A DNA stretch of 64,000 nucleotides from Cupriavidus necator N-1 (GCF_000219215.1 NC_015724.1:124001-188000); one strand, 5' to 3'. Positions 9,393-19,005 are shown, numbered from the stretch's first letter. Numbers and translations are program-made. The notes: generated by a model from the sequence alone, not told the origin.

Positions 9393-10395
9393 TCAGAACT
9401 TGTGGCGAATGCTGGCCATGAACACCCGTCTGGTTATCGCGTGGCGTCACGGTGCTGCCGAACCCGTTCAGCCCAAGGTTGGAATTGTTCTTGTTGCGCA
9501 AATTGCCCACGTTCAGGAATGCGTCGGTGCGCTTGGACAGGGTATAGTTGGCTGACGCCAGCAGCATCCACGGGTCCTCGCCGTTGCGCTTGTTGTTGAG
9601 GTGGTAGCCCGCGCCGGTCAGCGTCAGTGCCGGCGTGGCCTGGAAGCCGTAGCCAAGCCGGAAGAGATTGTTGCGGCGCTGTGGCGTGCCAGGTGTGACG
9701 CCGATATCGCCTTTGAACCAGCGATAGCCGGCCAGCAGCGTCGAGCTGCCGAAACTGACGTTGGCGGCCGCCGCGATGCGCCGGTCGGTCTGGCCGGAGT
9801 TCTGCCCGGCGATGCCACGTGTGCCTTGTGCTGGTCATAGTTCACGGTGGCGCCGAATTGCCGTTGGCGTACTCCAGGCCCGCGCCGAACGCTCGATCGC
9901 TCTTGACGTCTTCGGGTACCTTGGTGCCATGCGAGGTGGTGCCGCCCGCGCCGGTGATGGTGATGCCGCGGGCAATCTGAACAGGGCGGTGGCGGTGACA
10001 GGACCAAACTTGCCGGTGTGCTTGGCGGTGTTGTCGTAGCGGCCCGCAAAGTTTGCATCAATCGGCATCGCTGAGTAGCGTGCGGCCAGCACCATCGGCT
10101 CATAGTTGATCAGCAGGTCAAACAGCGCGTTCTGCTGCCAGCCAAGCGTGACGCGGTCCCACTGGTTTTCCAGGCCCACAAAGCCTGGCGGCCGAACTGG
10201 CGTCCGCCCTGGCCGGAAGCGCCGCTATCGAGGTCGAAGCCGCTCTCCAGCGTATAGACCGCCTTCATGCCGCTGCCCAGGTCCTCGACGCCGGGCAGGC
10301 CCCAGCGCAAGCCCGACACGTTGCCGGACGTCATGTGGGACCGCTTGTCGCCAGCCCCGTGCGCGCACGAAAGCAAGTGGCTCGCGTCGGACCAG
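9393..10395 (-). pseudogene. Second porin gene, 5'-truncated and frameshifted
   Basis: Porin sequence runs through several frames: GNVSGLRWGLPGVEDLGSGMKAVYTLESGFDLDSG at the 5' side, then VTLGWQQNALFDLLINYEPMVLAARYSAM, then SANYTLSKRTDAFLNVGNLRNKNNS near the end. A final frame change restores the expected terminal Phe (SIRHKF, stop near 9393). Signal peptide and first strand are missing; the 5' side is joined to an IS3 fragment near 10400. At least three indels make it non-functional. It is convergent with the intact porin and was probably a paralogue. Confidence 0.8.
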
Positions 10396-10399
10396 CGGG

Positions 10400-10729
10400 C
10401 TCACTATTTTTTCCCGTTGGTCTCCTTGAGGATCTCGATGTCAAGAGCCCTCTCGGCCAGCAGTTTCTTCAGCCTGCTGTTCTCAAGCTCCAACGCTTTG
10501 AGCCGTTTGACGTCCGTTGCTTCCATCTGGCCGAAGTGCTTGCGCCAAGCGTAGATCGTGGCCTCACTGACCTTGTGCTTCCTGGCGGCCTCGGCCACCG
10601 TCGTCCGATCCGCTTCGCGCAGGATCGTGAACATGTGCTCTTCCGTGAATCGACTCTTCTTCATGAGCTCCTCTTCGGGCGGGAGCCATCTTCCTTGAAA
10701 TCAATGTCTCGGAGAAACCGGGCAGGTCA
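10400..10729 (-). mobile_element. IS3-family fragment (orfA end only)
   Basis: The outer end at 10729 matches the TGACCTGCCCGG start typical of IS407-like IS3 elements (read on the minus strand). OrfA is retained, while orfB and the other end are lost at the junction with porin sequence near 10400. It was probably left by an IS-mediated deletion that removed the porin 5' end. Confidence 0.7.
10404..10664 (-). CDS. IS3-family transposase OrfA
   Basis: 86-aa OrfA with helix-turn-helix (FTEEHMFTILREADRTTVAEAARKHKVSEATIYAWRKHFG) and a C-terminal leucine-zipper region (LKALELENSRLKKLLAERALDIEILKE). Complete in itself, but the catalytic OrfB is absent downstream, so it cannot transpose alone. OrfA without OrfB usually acts only in regulation or DNA binding. 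Confidence 0.85.
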   Translation of the reverse strand: MKKSRFTEEHMFTILREADRTTVAEAARKHKVSEATIYAWRKHFGQMEATDVKRLKALELENSRLKKLLAERALDIEILKETNGKK

Positions 10730-10779
10730 AGTCCGCGACGTACAGAACATCGCCGACATCCTGGCAGATCCACGCGCAA

Positions 10780-10980
10780 TCCCGGTGGATTGGAGTTGCC
10801 GGCGTCTCTTTACCAGGTGATGGCAGGAACCACAATCCCCGTTGCGCTGGTGATAGGGATCAACTCCGATCTGCGGGGGAGGTCACCGCCAACGTTTCAG
10901 AAGCGGTATACGACACCGACACGGGCCGCCACCTGCTGGTTCCGCAGGGCTCGCGCCTGATCGTCACTACAACAGCCAGC
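10780..10980 (+). pseudogene. TrbI/VirB10 conjugation protein fragment
   Basis: A short stretch reads LPASLYQVMAGTTIPVALVIGINSDLRG and, after a one-base shift, EVTANVSEAVYDTDTGRHLLVPQGSRLIV. This is the conserved C-terminal region of TrbI/VirB10, the bridge protein of conjugative type IV secretion. No complete reading frame remains. It is squeezed between the IS3 fragment and an IS110 fragment, and no other conjugation gene is seen. It is evidence that a conjugative element once lay here. Confidence 0.65.
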
Positions 10981-10984
10981 CGTG

Positions 10985-11390
10985 CGCGCCTTGACGCACA
11001 CGATGCAGTGAGAGCCGCGCCTGTTGTTCGATATTCTTGACTGGCACAAAACGCATCGACGGACGTGTCACTGCCTCGCAGATGGCCTCCGCGTCAGCGA
11101 CGTCGTTCTTGTTGCTTTTCACATAAGGCTTGACGAACTGAGGAGCCATAAGCCTGACCGTGTGGCCCAGAACCTGCAGCTTGCGCACCCAGTGGTGTGC
11201 GCTGGAGCATGCCTCCATCCCGACCAGGCACGCAGGCAAGTTTGCGAAGAACGCTGCGACTTGGGCACGTCGCAACTGTTTGCGAAGTACGGCCTGCCGT
11301 GCTCGTTGGCACCGTGGATCTGAAACACATTCTTGGTCAGGTCGAGGCCGATCGTCGTAACCTGCGTGGTGGACGTTCCCTCCGAATCGA
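10985..11390 (-). pseudogene. IS110-family transposase N-terminal fragment
   Basis: Read with one frame change, the minus strand gives VTTIGLDLTKNVFQIHGANEHGR then LRKQLRRAQVAAFFANLPACLVGMEACSSAHHWVRKLQVLGHTVRLMAPQFVKPYVKSNKNDVADAEAICEAV, the N-terminal DEDD domain of IS110 transposases. It stops abruptly after SLHRVRQG where the TrbI fragment begins. It lacks the C-terminal serine domain, so it is inactive. Confidence 0.8.
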
Positions 11391-11588
11391 GTGTTGGCTG
11401 ACACTTCCACTCTGGCACTGAGATGCAGTTGTCGGGTGGGCGCGTCCATCCCATTGCTTACCTTAGACAAACTGAAAAGAATCAAGAAGAAATCTCGATT
11501 TACGACCACCCCTTGTCTGCCTAGACTACTTCCTACCGAACACGGCGGAAGCGTGGTGAGTAGGCAAGTCTGACTAACTGGAGCACTT

Positions 11589-11684
11589 ATGAAGCGGAGA
11601 CACTTTCAGGTCACGGCAGGAGCCGCTGACTCTGGCACCTGGATCAACCAGCTCTTCGAACCGTCGTTGCGAGTGAAGCGATGA
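11589..11684 (+). pseudogene. Short remnant of a secreted-protein gene
   Basis: A 31-codon frame, MKRRHFQVTAGAADSGTWINQLFEPSLRVKR, starts like the signal of a Bug or ABC receptor and ends in unrelated sequence overlapping the aldehyde dehydrogenase start (GATGA). GGAGCAC precedes the ATG. It is probably a deletion relic, but could act as a leader coupling translation into the next gene. Weak call. Confidence 0.35.
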
Positions 11685-13186
11685 GTCGTTCGGATCAGAC
11701 TGAGAACCACCGGTTCCCTGAGGTCAACCCTCATACGCGGTACGACCTATTCATTGCCGGCGAAGCTGTCCCTTCCAGCGGGTCGGATTCGTTCACGTGT
11801 TTTGACCCCTTCGAAGAGACCGAATGGGGCATCGTACCGGTTGGAACCTCCGATGATGTTGACCGCGCGGTCCGCGCCGCTCGAGCTGCATTCCCTGCCT
11901 GGGCCGCGACCCCTGTGGCAGGCCGCGCCGAGATTCTCCGAATTTTCGGCAATCTGATCCGCGAGAACGTGGAAGAACTTGCCCGCATCCAGGTCCACGA
12001 AAATGGAAAGACCATCACTGAGATGCGCGGCGCAACGTCGACGTTGGCCCCGCTCGCGGACTATGTCGCACAGTTGGCGATCGCAGATCACGGTACGACG
12101 GTCCAGCCGACCCTTCCGGGCCATGACGCGTGGACAAGGCCCGAGCCCATCGGCGTCATCGCCGCTATCGCACCTTGGAATAACCCCCTGGTGCTGCTTG
12201 CATGGAAGCTTTTCCCGGCCATCGCAGCTGGCAACACGGTCGTGATCAAGCCTTCCGAAGTAACCCCCGTATCAACTCTGCGATTGGCACAGCTAGCACG
12301 ACAAGCAGGTGTTCCTGCTGGCGTGATCAATGTTGTGACCGGCGCCGCCGAGACCGGAGCGGCTTTGGTCTCGCATCCGGACATCGACAAGGTGGCGTTC
12401 ACGGGGTCCACCGCCACCGGCATCTCGATCGCCAAAGTCGCGGCTGCCCGGGTTCTCCCCACCACTCTCGAGTTGGGAGGGAAAGGGCCGCAGATCGTCT
12501 TCCCCGAAGCCGACCTCGCTCGGGCTGTTCCCAGCCTGCTCGCAGGCTTGATCGCGGGCACCGGACAAGCCTGCAACGCAGGGTCACGGCTGCTGGTCCA
12601 CGAATCGCTCTACGACGAGGTCCTCGAGCGACTGAAGTTAGCCCTGGCGAACGTCAAGATCGGGGATCCTCTGGATCCCAAGGTCCAAGTCGGCCCCCTA
12701 GCTTCCCGCGCACAATTCGCTAAGGTGACGGGGTACTTCGACATAGCTGCGCGAGAGCAGACCACGAAACTACTATATGGCGCACGCGTTGGCACCGAAA
12801 TCCCGGAAGTTACTCGCGGCTTGTTCGTCGAACCGACAATCTACGCCACGCCAGATCGAACTTCACGTGTGCGTTGCGAAGAGATCTTCGGTCCTGTCGG
12901 CGCTGTCATTTCTTTCCGCAGCGAGAACGAAGCCATTGAGGTGGCCAACGAAACCGAATTCGGGTTAGTGTCGGGTCTCTGGACGCAGGACGTGGACCGT
13001 GTTGCGCGAGTCTCCAAGCGACTCCGATCGGGAGTCGTCTGGGTAAATACTTGGCGAGCCTTCGGAATCAACGTTCCATTCGGTGGAGTGAAGATGAGTG
13101 GCCTAGGACGCGAACTCGGGCCTGATCTTCTGCACGAGTACACGCAAGTCAAGTCCATCTGGTTAGGTAACGGGCTGGAAACCTGA
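11681..13186 (+). CDS. NAD(P)-dependent aldehyde dehydrogenase
   Basis: Aldehyde dehydrogenase of 501 aa. Visible are IAPWNNPLVLLAWKLFPAIAAGNTVVIKPSE (cofactor site), FTGSTATGISIAK, the catalytic glutamate in LELGGKGPQIV, the nucleophilic cysteine in GTGQACNAGSRLLVHE, and the C-terminal EIFGPVGAVISF and PFGGVKMSGLGRELG motifs. Intact. It pairs with the FAD oxidoreductase downstream, mirroring a second aldehyde dehydrogenase/FAD pair at 20.4-23.4 kb. Codon choice (more A/T third bases) differs from the 0-6.5 kb operon, pointing to separate acquisition. Substrate unknown. Confidence 0.9.
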   Translation: MSRSDQTENHRFPEVNPHTRYDLFIAGEAVPSSGSDSFTCFDPFEETEWGIVPVGTSDDVDRAVRAARAAFPAWAATPVAGRAEILRIFGNLIRENVEELARIQVHENGKTITEMRGATSTLAPLADYVAQLAIADHGTTVQPTLPGHDAWTRPEPIGVIAAIAPWNNPLVLLAWKLFPAIAAGNTVVIKPSEVTPVSTLRLAQLARQAGVPAGVINVVTGAAETGAALVSHPDIDKVAFTGSTATGISIAKVAAARVLPTTLELGGKGPQIVFPEADLARAVPSLLAGLIAGTGQACNAGSRLLVHESLYDEVLERLKLALANVKIGDPLDPKVQVGPLASRAQFAKVTGYFDIAAREQTTKLLYGARVGTEIPEVTRGLFVEPTIYATPDRTSRVRCEEIFGPVGAVISFRSENEAIEVANETEFGLVSGLWTQDVDRVARVSKRLRSGVVWVNTWRAFGINVPFGGVKMSGLGRELGPDLLHEYTQVKSIWLGNGLET

Positions 13187-13321
13187 CACAGGAAGACCGC
13201 GCCCTCCCGCTGGCAAGGATCCGTGAACGATCCGGTACTGACAAGGCGACCACTAGAAAAGCCGCTTCTATCGCCACTCAACCCAAGTTAGCAAATCATA
13301 ACCAACAGGAGACTCTCGGAC

Positions 13322-14761
13322 ATGAACACCGAAAACAACTACGACATCATTGTCATCGGCTGTGGAGCTGCTGGACTAGCCACAGCTATCGCCTACGCCG
13401 AGGCTGCCGACCGTTCGGACAAGATCGCACGAATCGCACTGCTCGAACGAGCGCCCGAGGAAGAACGCGGCGGTGCAACGCAATGGACCGCGGCGCTCCT
13501 GAGGATCGCTGAAGACGGTCGTTTCGATACTAATTGGCGACAACTAGTTGACGTTCTCGGTGGCGGACTTCCTGACCAAGAGTACTGTGCGACCCTGGAG
13601 AAGGAAGTCCCCGCGACTTTGGAGTTCCTGACCAGCCGAGGCGTGCCACTCGAACGCCTTCCTTGGCCCGCTCCCATCAACTTCGCTCACGGCGAGGTAA
13701 AGCTTCAGACAGTGATGCACCCCGTTAACGGCGGAGCGGGGATCGTCTCGGGACTATTCAACGAGCTCACCAAACACAAGGGGGTCGAGGTCCACTACCG
13801 CACAGAAGCCGTGCGACTGAGCATCTCCGATGACGGTGCTGTGAACGGAGTTGTAGTCCGGAAAGAGGACGGCCGGCTTCGAACACTACACGGAAACAAC
13901 GTGATGATCGCCAGTGGAGGTTTTGAAGGCAATAAGGAAATGCTGACGCGGTACCTCGGCAGCAACGCATGCGATCTCGTCCCCATTGTACCGGGGATCA
14001 AGAACAACCGAGGTGAAGGCATCACGATGGCGATTGAGGTCGGCGCGGATACGTCGGGACAGTTCGACATGTTCCACGCTGAGGCAATTGACCCTCGCAG
14101 TTCACAACCTGATGCAGTTGTTTGGGCGACTCCCTATGGGATCGTGGTCAATTCTGACGCCAAGCGCTTCTTTGATGAAGGTTCCCACACCCTTGACCGA
14201 ACTTTTGAACTCCTCGGATATGAGATCTGGAAGAACCAGAATCAGCGGGCATTCTGGATCACGGATCAGCAGATCGCAAACCTTCCTGGCATCCTTGCGA
14301 TCAACTTCACCGATGTAGATCCGATTGCTGCTGACTCCATCGAGGGACTCGCCGAGAACCTAGGCCTCGATCCGTCCGCACTCGAATCCACAATCGCGGA
14401 GTTCAACTCTGCATGCGGTTCGCAGACTTTCGATCACACAAGGCTAGACGGTAAATCCACCACTGGTATCACACCGCCCAAGTCGAACTGGGCCAATCCA
14501 ATCGAGCAGGGGCCGTTCCTCGCTGTACCACTCACCGGCGGCATCACATTCACCTTTGGCGGTATCCGAACCGATACGGTCGGACGGGTACTCACCCCAG
14601 CCGGCACGCCGATAGCAGGTTTGTACGCTGCCGGAGAAGTAACTGGCCTCTACTATCACGAGTACCCCGCCGCAACTTCAGTACTCCGCTCAGTCACCTT
14701 CGGCCGGCTCGCCGGTACCCATGCTGCTACCTGTTCGCCATCGCGCGACGCACACTCATGA
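13322..14761 (+). CDS. FAD-dependent oxidoreductase (fumarate reductase/TcuA-like)
   Basis: FAD-binding protein of 479 aa in the fumarate reductase/ketosteroid dehydrogenase/tricarballylate dehydrogenase superfamily. The dinucleotide motif DIIVIGCGAAGLATAIAYAE is at residues 8-27, GGATQWT follows, MIASGGFEGNKEM is mid-protein and the C-terminal GLYAAGEVTGLYYHEYPAATSVLRSVTFGRLAG closes the FAD site. The ATG follows AACAGGAGACTC. The last residues (CSPSRDAHS) appear to come from IS66-derived sequence fused at about 14727, so the natural tail is replaced; the fold is otherwise complete. It probably oxidises a carboxylic acid or CoA substrate together with the upstream dehydrogenase. Confidence 0.85.
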   Translation: MNTENNYDIIVIGCGAAGLATAIAYAEAADRSDKIARIALLERAPEEERGGATQWTAALLRIAEDGRFDTNWRQLVDVLGGGLPDQEYCATLEKEVPATLEFLTSRGVPLERLPWPAPINFAHGEVKLQTVMHPVNGGAGIVSGLFNELTKHKGVEVHYRTEAVRLSISDDGAVNGVVVRKEDGRLRTLHGNNVMIASGGFEGNKEMLTRYLGSNACDLVPIVPGIKNNRGEGITMAIEVGADTSGQFDMFHAEAIDPRSSQPDAVVWATPYGIVVNSDAKRFFDEGSHTLDRTFELLGYEIWKNQNQRAFWITDQQIANLPGILAINFTDVDPIAADSIEGLAENLGLDPSALESTIAEFNSACGSQTFDHTRLDGKSTTGITPPKSNWANPIEQGPFLAVPLTGGITFTFGGIRTDTVGRVLTPAGTPIAGLYAAGEVTGLYYHEYPAATSVLRSVTFGRLAGTHAATCSPSRDAHS

Positions 14762-15110
14762 AACTGCTGGTGCACGATGGCTTAGGCGTGAGGTGCGCTG
14801 CGCGGCGCCTGAACCAAAGGCGCTTCGTCGGGCCAGGCCTCGATGCTGGCGCGTCATTGCCGTAGCTCACTCGCGAGCTGTTCGGCACGCTCGTGCTGGG
14901 CCTGCCATGGCAGGGACTGGAGAACATACGGATCATCACACGCACGTGAAGGCCAGGCACCGCGGTTGACAGCGCAAGCCCGGTGCCCAACTGGCCAGCC
15001 TTGCCCGAAAGTGCGCTCATGCGCGAGTTGCGGAGCTTCAGCCCGAGGATCTTGCAGGTCGATCACCGGAGGCGATTAGTGCGCTGGCGGTTCGAATGCT
15101 GCAGAACATC
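14727..15110 (+). mobile_element. IS66-family remnants (orf2 and transposase start)
   Basis: LFAIARRTLMKLLVHDGLGVRCAARRLNQRRFVGPG matches the C-terminal half of the IS66 Orf2 (TnpB) protein, followed by ELFGTLVLGLPWQGLENI in another frame. Around 14980-15060, LASLPESALMREL resembles the start of an IS66 TnpC transposase, then decays. No full frame and no inverted repeats remain. The fusion with the FAD oxidoreductase 3' end suggests an IS-mediated deletion. Confidence 0.6.
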
Positions 15111-15485
15111 CTGCAGCAGGCCGAATGTATCGAGCAGCAGCAGCCAGATCAGGGCCAAAAGACGACGAGCTTCACGCCAGGGAAGAAGAGCTTACGCCGA
15201 GCGTCTCAGGCTGTGTGAGGAGACACTGGCAGAGGACGAAGCGAGCCTAGCGTTTGCCCGTCTTGGGTCGAGCGGTGGATTCGCACTCACAGCAGCAGTT
15301 GCCGGAGCGATGACGGCACTCACAACTAGCGAGCAGGAGAGTTCGTAGGGATGGCGTGTTCCCTTTCTGCTGTCGTTTCCTCTGACGTTACTCCGCTTCT
15401 GGGCTCGAACGCGCGTGCGGGAAACAATGGAATCAACGACGCGCGCGAAGAACCATACCCCCGTGTCATCAAGAGGAGTTGAGGA
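15111..15485. other. Intergenic stretch with no recognised gene
   Basis: A plus-strand open frame passes through (AKRRRASRQGRRAYAERLRLCEETLAEDEASLAF), but it has no ribosome site and no family resemblance that I recognise. It probably continues the IS-derived debris. The last 15 bases hold the ribosome site (AAGAGGAGTTGAGGA) of the next SDR gene. Confidence 0.4.
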
Positions 15486-16247
15486 ATGCAGATCAAATAT
15501 GTAGCAGCAGTGGTGACGGGCGGTGCTTCAGGTCTTGGCGGGGCAGCAGCCAAGCGCTTGGCGGAAGCAGGCGCAAAAGTCGCAATCTTTGACCTGAACG
15601 ACGAACTGGGCCGGGCTCACGCACGGGCAATTGGTGGGCAGTTCTTTAAGGTAGATGTCACCGATGAGGTTGCGGTTGCCAGCGCACTTGCACAAGCAGA
15701 GGAGTTGCACGGTCCCGCGCGTATCCTGGTGAACTCGGCAGGAGTAGGGGCACCTGCAAAGGTTATCTGCCGAGACGGCGAGCCGCTGCCGCTCACGGAC
15801 TTCTCCAAGATCATCTCAATCAATTTGCTCGGCAGTTTCAACGTTCTTTCGAAATTTGCAGCAAGACTGCACAAGGCGCGCGCACTGGGCGAGGAACGTG
15901 GAGTGATCGTCAACGTTGCGAGCGTGGCAGCCTTCGATGGCCAGATTGGGCAGCCGGCATATGCCGCGTCGAAGGCCGGTATCGTGGGAATGACGTTGCC
16001 GATTGCTCGCGAACTTGCGCGGTTCGGCATCCGTGTAATGACGGTCGCGCCTGGTATCTTCTTGACGCCTCTATTGGCAAGTTTGCCCCAGGAAGCGCAG
16101 GAGTCGCTGGGTCAGCAGGTGCCATTCCCGAGCCGTTTGGGCCAGCCTGACGAGTTTGCACAACTGGTTGAGGCAATCGTGACAAATGCCATGCTCAATG
16201 GCGAAGTTATTCGCCTCGATGGCGCCATTCGGATGGCCCCACGATGA
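15486..16247 (+). CDS. SDR 3-hydroxyacyl-CoA dehydrogenase (type II-like)
   Basis: Short-chain dehydrogenase of 253 aa that resembles the HSD10/type II 3-hydroxyacyl-CoA dehydrogenase group. It has AVVTGGASGLGGAAAKRLAEAG at the N-terminus, ILVNSAGVG, the extended insertion CRDGEPLPLTDFSKIISINLLGSFNV typical of this subgroup, and the catalytic SVAAFDGQIGQPAYAASKAG. Start ATG 15486 follows GAGGAGTTGAGGA. It leads a lower-GC beta-oxidation block with a hydratase and thiolase downstream. The stop overlaps the next ATG (ATGA). Confidence 0.88.
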   Translation: MQIKYVAAVVTGGASGLGGAAAKRLAEAGAKVAIFDLNDELGRAHARAIGGQFFKVDVTDEVAVASALAQAEELHGPARILVNSAGVGAPAKVICRDGEPLPLTDFSKIISINLLGSFNVLSKFAARLHKARALGEERGVIVNVASVAAFDGQIGQPAYAASKAGIVGMTLPIARELARFGIRVMTVAPGIFLTPLLASLPQEAQESLGQQVPFPSRLGQPDEFAQLVEAIVTNAMLNGEVIRLDGAIRMAPR

Positions 16248-16402
16248 GCGCTACCACGAACTACCATGCCGACGAAATCGCGGCCCTAGTTGAGCGATTC
16301 GTCCGCGAAGTCGTGGTGCCATACGAGCGTGATCCCCGTCGCGATCATCACAACTGTCCTACGGAAGAGCTGCTACGCATCGTTTCGTCAAGTCCAGCTT
16401 GA
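16244..16402 (+). pseudogene. Acyl-CoA dehydrogenase, N-terminal fragment
   Basis: ATG 16244 overlaps the SDR stop (ATGA) and encodes MSATTNYHADEIAALVERFVREVVVPYERDPRRDHHNCPTEEL, which matches the start of acyl-CoA dehydrogenases. The frame then hits a stop at 16402 and the next sequence belongs to a different gene. More than 300 codons are missing. The original operon probably encoded a full acyl-CoA dehydrogenase here. Confidence 0.6.
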
Positions 16403-17057
16403 CGCCAGGCCCGAATATTTCGACGCGATGAACCGAACGATGCGGCATTGCACCGGGTCGATCCAGTTGCAATCGGACTTGCTGACTATGGCAAGTCTGG
16501 CAACTACTTCAGCCGGCAGAGCGCCCGTTGGACGAAGCAGTATCGAAGACACGGATGCTGGTCGAGATTCATGCATGGATGCGCTAATCGAATGGCTTCC
16601 TTTGGACATACCTGCAGAAGACTCCTGTGCCATCGTCCGTGGTGACTTCCGATGCGACAACATGATCTTTCATCCGACCAATTCCGAGGTAGTCGCGGTA
16701 CTGGATTGGGAACTATCGACACTCGGTGACCCTTTGGCAGATTTCGCCTATCAAGCGATGATGTATCGCATGCCGCCCAGTATCGTCGCGGGACTCGCAG
16801 GTGCTGACCTGAAGGCATTGAACATTCCGAGCGAAGAGAAATACGTACGAGATTACTGCACCCGTACCGGACGTACGGACATCGAGAGTTGGCCGTTCTA
16901 CATTGCTTTCAATTTTTTCCGGATGGTGGCGATCTTTCACGGCATTAAGGGTCGGGTGCTGCGCGGCACCGCGGTGTCGGTTCATGCCAGGGATCGAGCT
17001 GCCAGCTTCACGGTTCTTGCAGAACTCGCATATCGTTCCATGAAGGAGTGCCAATGA
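16403..17057 (+). pseudogene. APH-family phosphotransferase (ACAD10-like), 5'-truncated and frameshifted
   Basis: The 3' part reads IVRGDFRCDNMIFHPTNSEVVAVLDWELSTLGDPLADFAYQAMMYRMP, the core of aminoglycoside-phosphotransferase-fold proteins that accompany acyl-CoA dehydrogenases. The usual catalytic-loop HGDF is RGDF here. Upstream, the expected LHRVDPVAIGLADYGKSGNYFSRQSARWTKQY lies in a different frame (about 16450-16545), so at least one frameshift exists. The N-terminal ATP-binding lobe is missing, deleted together with most of the acyl-CoA dehydrogenase. Non-functional. Confidence 0.7.
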
Positions 17058-17851
17058 CAGAGCAAGTAATTCTCAGCGTTGAAGGGCCGGTCGCAACAAT
17101 ACGCCTAAATCGTCCGGAGGTTGGTAACTCGATCGACATGGGATCAGCGCAAGCACTCTTGAAGGCTTCAATTCAGTGCGATCAAGATCCCGCGATTCGA
17201 TGTGTGATTTTGACCGGAACTGGGCGGCTATTTTGCGCTGGTGGTGACCTCGAAACGTTCCGCGCGGCTGGTGATCAGGTTCCGGGCTTACTAAGTGAGC
17301 TTGCGGGAATCCTTCATCTGGCCATCTCGCGCCTTCAAAGAATGGGCAAGCCGCTTGTTGTTCTTGTTAATGGTCCAGCCGCGGGTGCAGGGTTAAGTCT
17401 TGCGATTAGTGGTGACATTGTTCTCAGTGCGAGATCCGCTCACTTCACAGCGGCATATTCCGCGGTTGGGCTCAGCCCAGATGGCGGACTTACCTGGAAC
17501 CTGCCCAGGCTGATCGGTCTGAGAAAGGCGCAGGAGATGGTCGTACTGAATAAGCGTGTCCCGTCGCAGCAGGCAGAGGACATTGGGCTAATTACACGTG
17601 CCGTCGATGACGATAAGTTGCTCGCAGAAGGAATAGAGCTGGCCGAGACCCTTGCCAGATCTGCCACAGGTGCGTTGGGCGGCACGCGGCGTCTTCTTCT
17701 CGAGACCTATGAGGACGGCCTGGAAGCGCACTTGGAAAAAGAGGCACGAAGCATTGCTGCCTTGAGTGCCGGGCTCGAAGCCCGAGAAGGTATATCGGCC
17801 TTCGTCGGGAAGCGCAAACCTATTTTCTATCGAGGAGTCGAGAATGGCTGA
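17054..17851 (+). CDS. Enoyl-CoA hydratase/isomerase
   Basis: Crotonase-family protein, 265 aa. ATG 17054 follows AAGGAGTGCCA and overlaps the relic upstream. CoA-site motifs LTGTGRLFCAGGDLETFRAAG and LVNGPAAGAGLSLAISGDIVLSA are present; the catalytic region reads SAVGLSPDGGLTWNLPRLIGLRKAQEM. The usual glutamate pair is replaced by residues seen in isomerase-type members (SPDGG), so an isomerase role is possible. The stop overlaps the thiolase start by 8 bp. Confidence 0.87.
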   Translation: MTEQVILSVEGPVATIRLNRPEVGNSIDMGSAQALLKASIQCDQDPAIRCVILTGTGRLFCAGGDLETFRAAGDQVPGLLSELAGILHLAISRLQRMGKPLVVLVNGPAAGAGLSLAISGDIVLSARSAHFTAAYSAVGLSPDGGLTWNLPRLIGLRKAQEMVVLNKRVPSQQAEDIGLITRAVDDDKLLAEGIELAETLARSATGALGGTRRLLLETYEDGLEAHLEKEARSIAALSAGLEAREGISAFVGKRKPIFYRGVENG

Positions 17852-19004
17852 AGCCTATATTGTAGAAGCGGTAAGAACCGCGGGAGGCCGGCGGAATGGG
17901 AAGCTGGCTGGCTGGCATCCAGCCGATATGGCAGCCGAGGTGTTGAACGCTATGGTTGAACGCTCCGGAATTGATCCGGCCGCCGTCGATGACGTCATTC
18001 TCGGTTGTGTCACTCAGGCAGGCGAGCAAGCGTTCGCCTTCGCAAGGAACGCCGTATTAGCTTCACGGCTGCCAGTGAGCGTGCCAGCCGTAACGATTGA
18101 CCGCCAATGCGGAAGCTCGCAACAGGCTGTTCAGTTCGCCGCTCAGGCGGTCATGTCCGGCACTCAAGACGTTGTCATCGCGGCTGGTGCCGAGAGCATG
18201 AGCCGTGTACCGATGTTCTCCAACATTTCACTGCATGAAAAGGCAGGTATTGGAGTCGGGCCGTTCAGTGAACGAATCAAGGCGCGCTTTGGCGTTAGAA
18301 ACTTCAGCCAATTTGCGGGCGCTGAAGCGATAGCGCGAAAGTATGGCTTCAATCGCGCCGTGCTGGATGCATTTGCGCTGGTAAGCCACCGGAGAGCAGC
18401 GCAAGCAACTGATTCCGGCGCGTTCAAGGCGGAGATTGTCCCTTTGGCGACCGAAACAGGATGTCATATGGAGGATGAGGGAATCCGAAGGGACGCCACG
18501 CTAGAAAGCATTGGTGCAGTAAAGCTCCTGTCGGAAGATGGGGTGATTTCCGCGGCGAATGCCAGCCAGATCTGTGATGGTGCCTCCGCTGTTCTGGTAG
18601 TCAGTGAACAAGCGCTGAAGCAATACGGACTGACACCCATTGGGCGAATCGTGAACATGACGGTCACCGCCGGCGACCCGGTGATCATGCTCGAAGAGCC
18701 GATCCCTGCTACACGTCGTGCGCTCAGCAAGGCTGGCTTGAAGATTGACGATATCGATCTATATGAAGTGAATGAAGCGTTCGCGCCAGTACCCTTGGCG
18801 TGGCTCCAGGCCCTTGAGGCGGATCCTGCGCGACTCAACGTGAATGGTGGCGCGATCGCGCTTGGGCATCCCCTCGGGGCCTCAGGTAGCAAACTGATGG
18901 CGACACTTATTCACGCGTTGCGTGCCCGTGGCAAGCGCTATGGGCTGCAGACCATGTGTGAGGGCGGTGGAGTCGCCAATGTAACCATCCTGGAGGCGCT
19001 CTGA
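17844..19004 (+). CDS. Thiolase (acetyl-CoA acyltransferase)
   Basis: Thiolase of 386 aa from ATG 17844 (MAEAYIVEAVRTAGGRRNGKLAGWHPADMAAEVL). Nucleophilic cysteine in TIDRQCGSSQQAVQFAAQAV, histidine in NGGAIALGHPLGASGSKLMATLIH, second cysteine in QTMCEGGGVANVTILE. It overlaps the hydratase end and is preceded by GAGGAGTCGAGA. It is probably the last step of the fatty-acid or steroid side-chain-like degradation block. Followed at once by a truncated gene. Confidence 0.92.
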   Translation: MAEAYIVEAVRTAGGRRNGKLAGWHPADMAAEVLNAMVERSGIDPAAVDDVILGCVTQAGEQAFAFARNAVLASRLPVSVPAVTIDRQCGSSQQAVQFAAQAVMSGTQDVVIAAGAESMSRVPMFSNISLHEKAGIGVGPFSERIKARFGVRNFSQFAGAEAIARKYGFNRAVLDAFALVSHRRAAQATDSGAFKAEIVPLATETGCHMEDEGIRRDATLESIGAVKLLSEDGVISAANASQICDGASAVLVVSEQALKQYGLTPIGRIVNMTVTAGDPVIMLEEPIPATRRALSKAGLKIDDIDLYEVNEAFAPVPLAWLQALEADPARLNVNGGAIALGHPLGASGSKLMATLIHALRARGKRYGLQTMCEGGGVANVTILEAL

Positions 19005-19005
19005 A

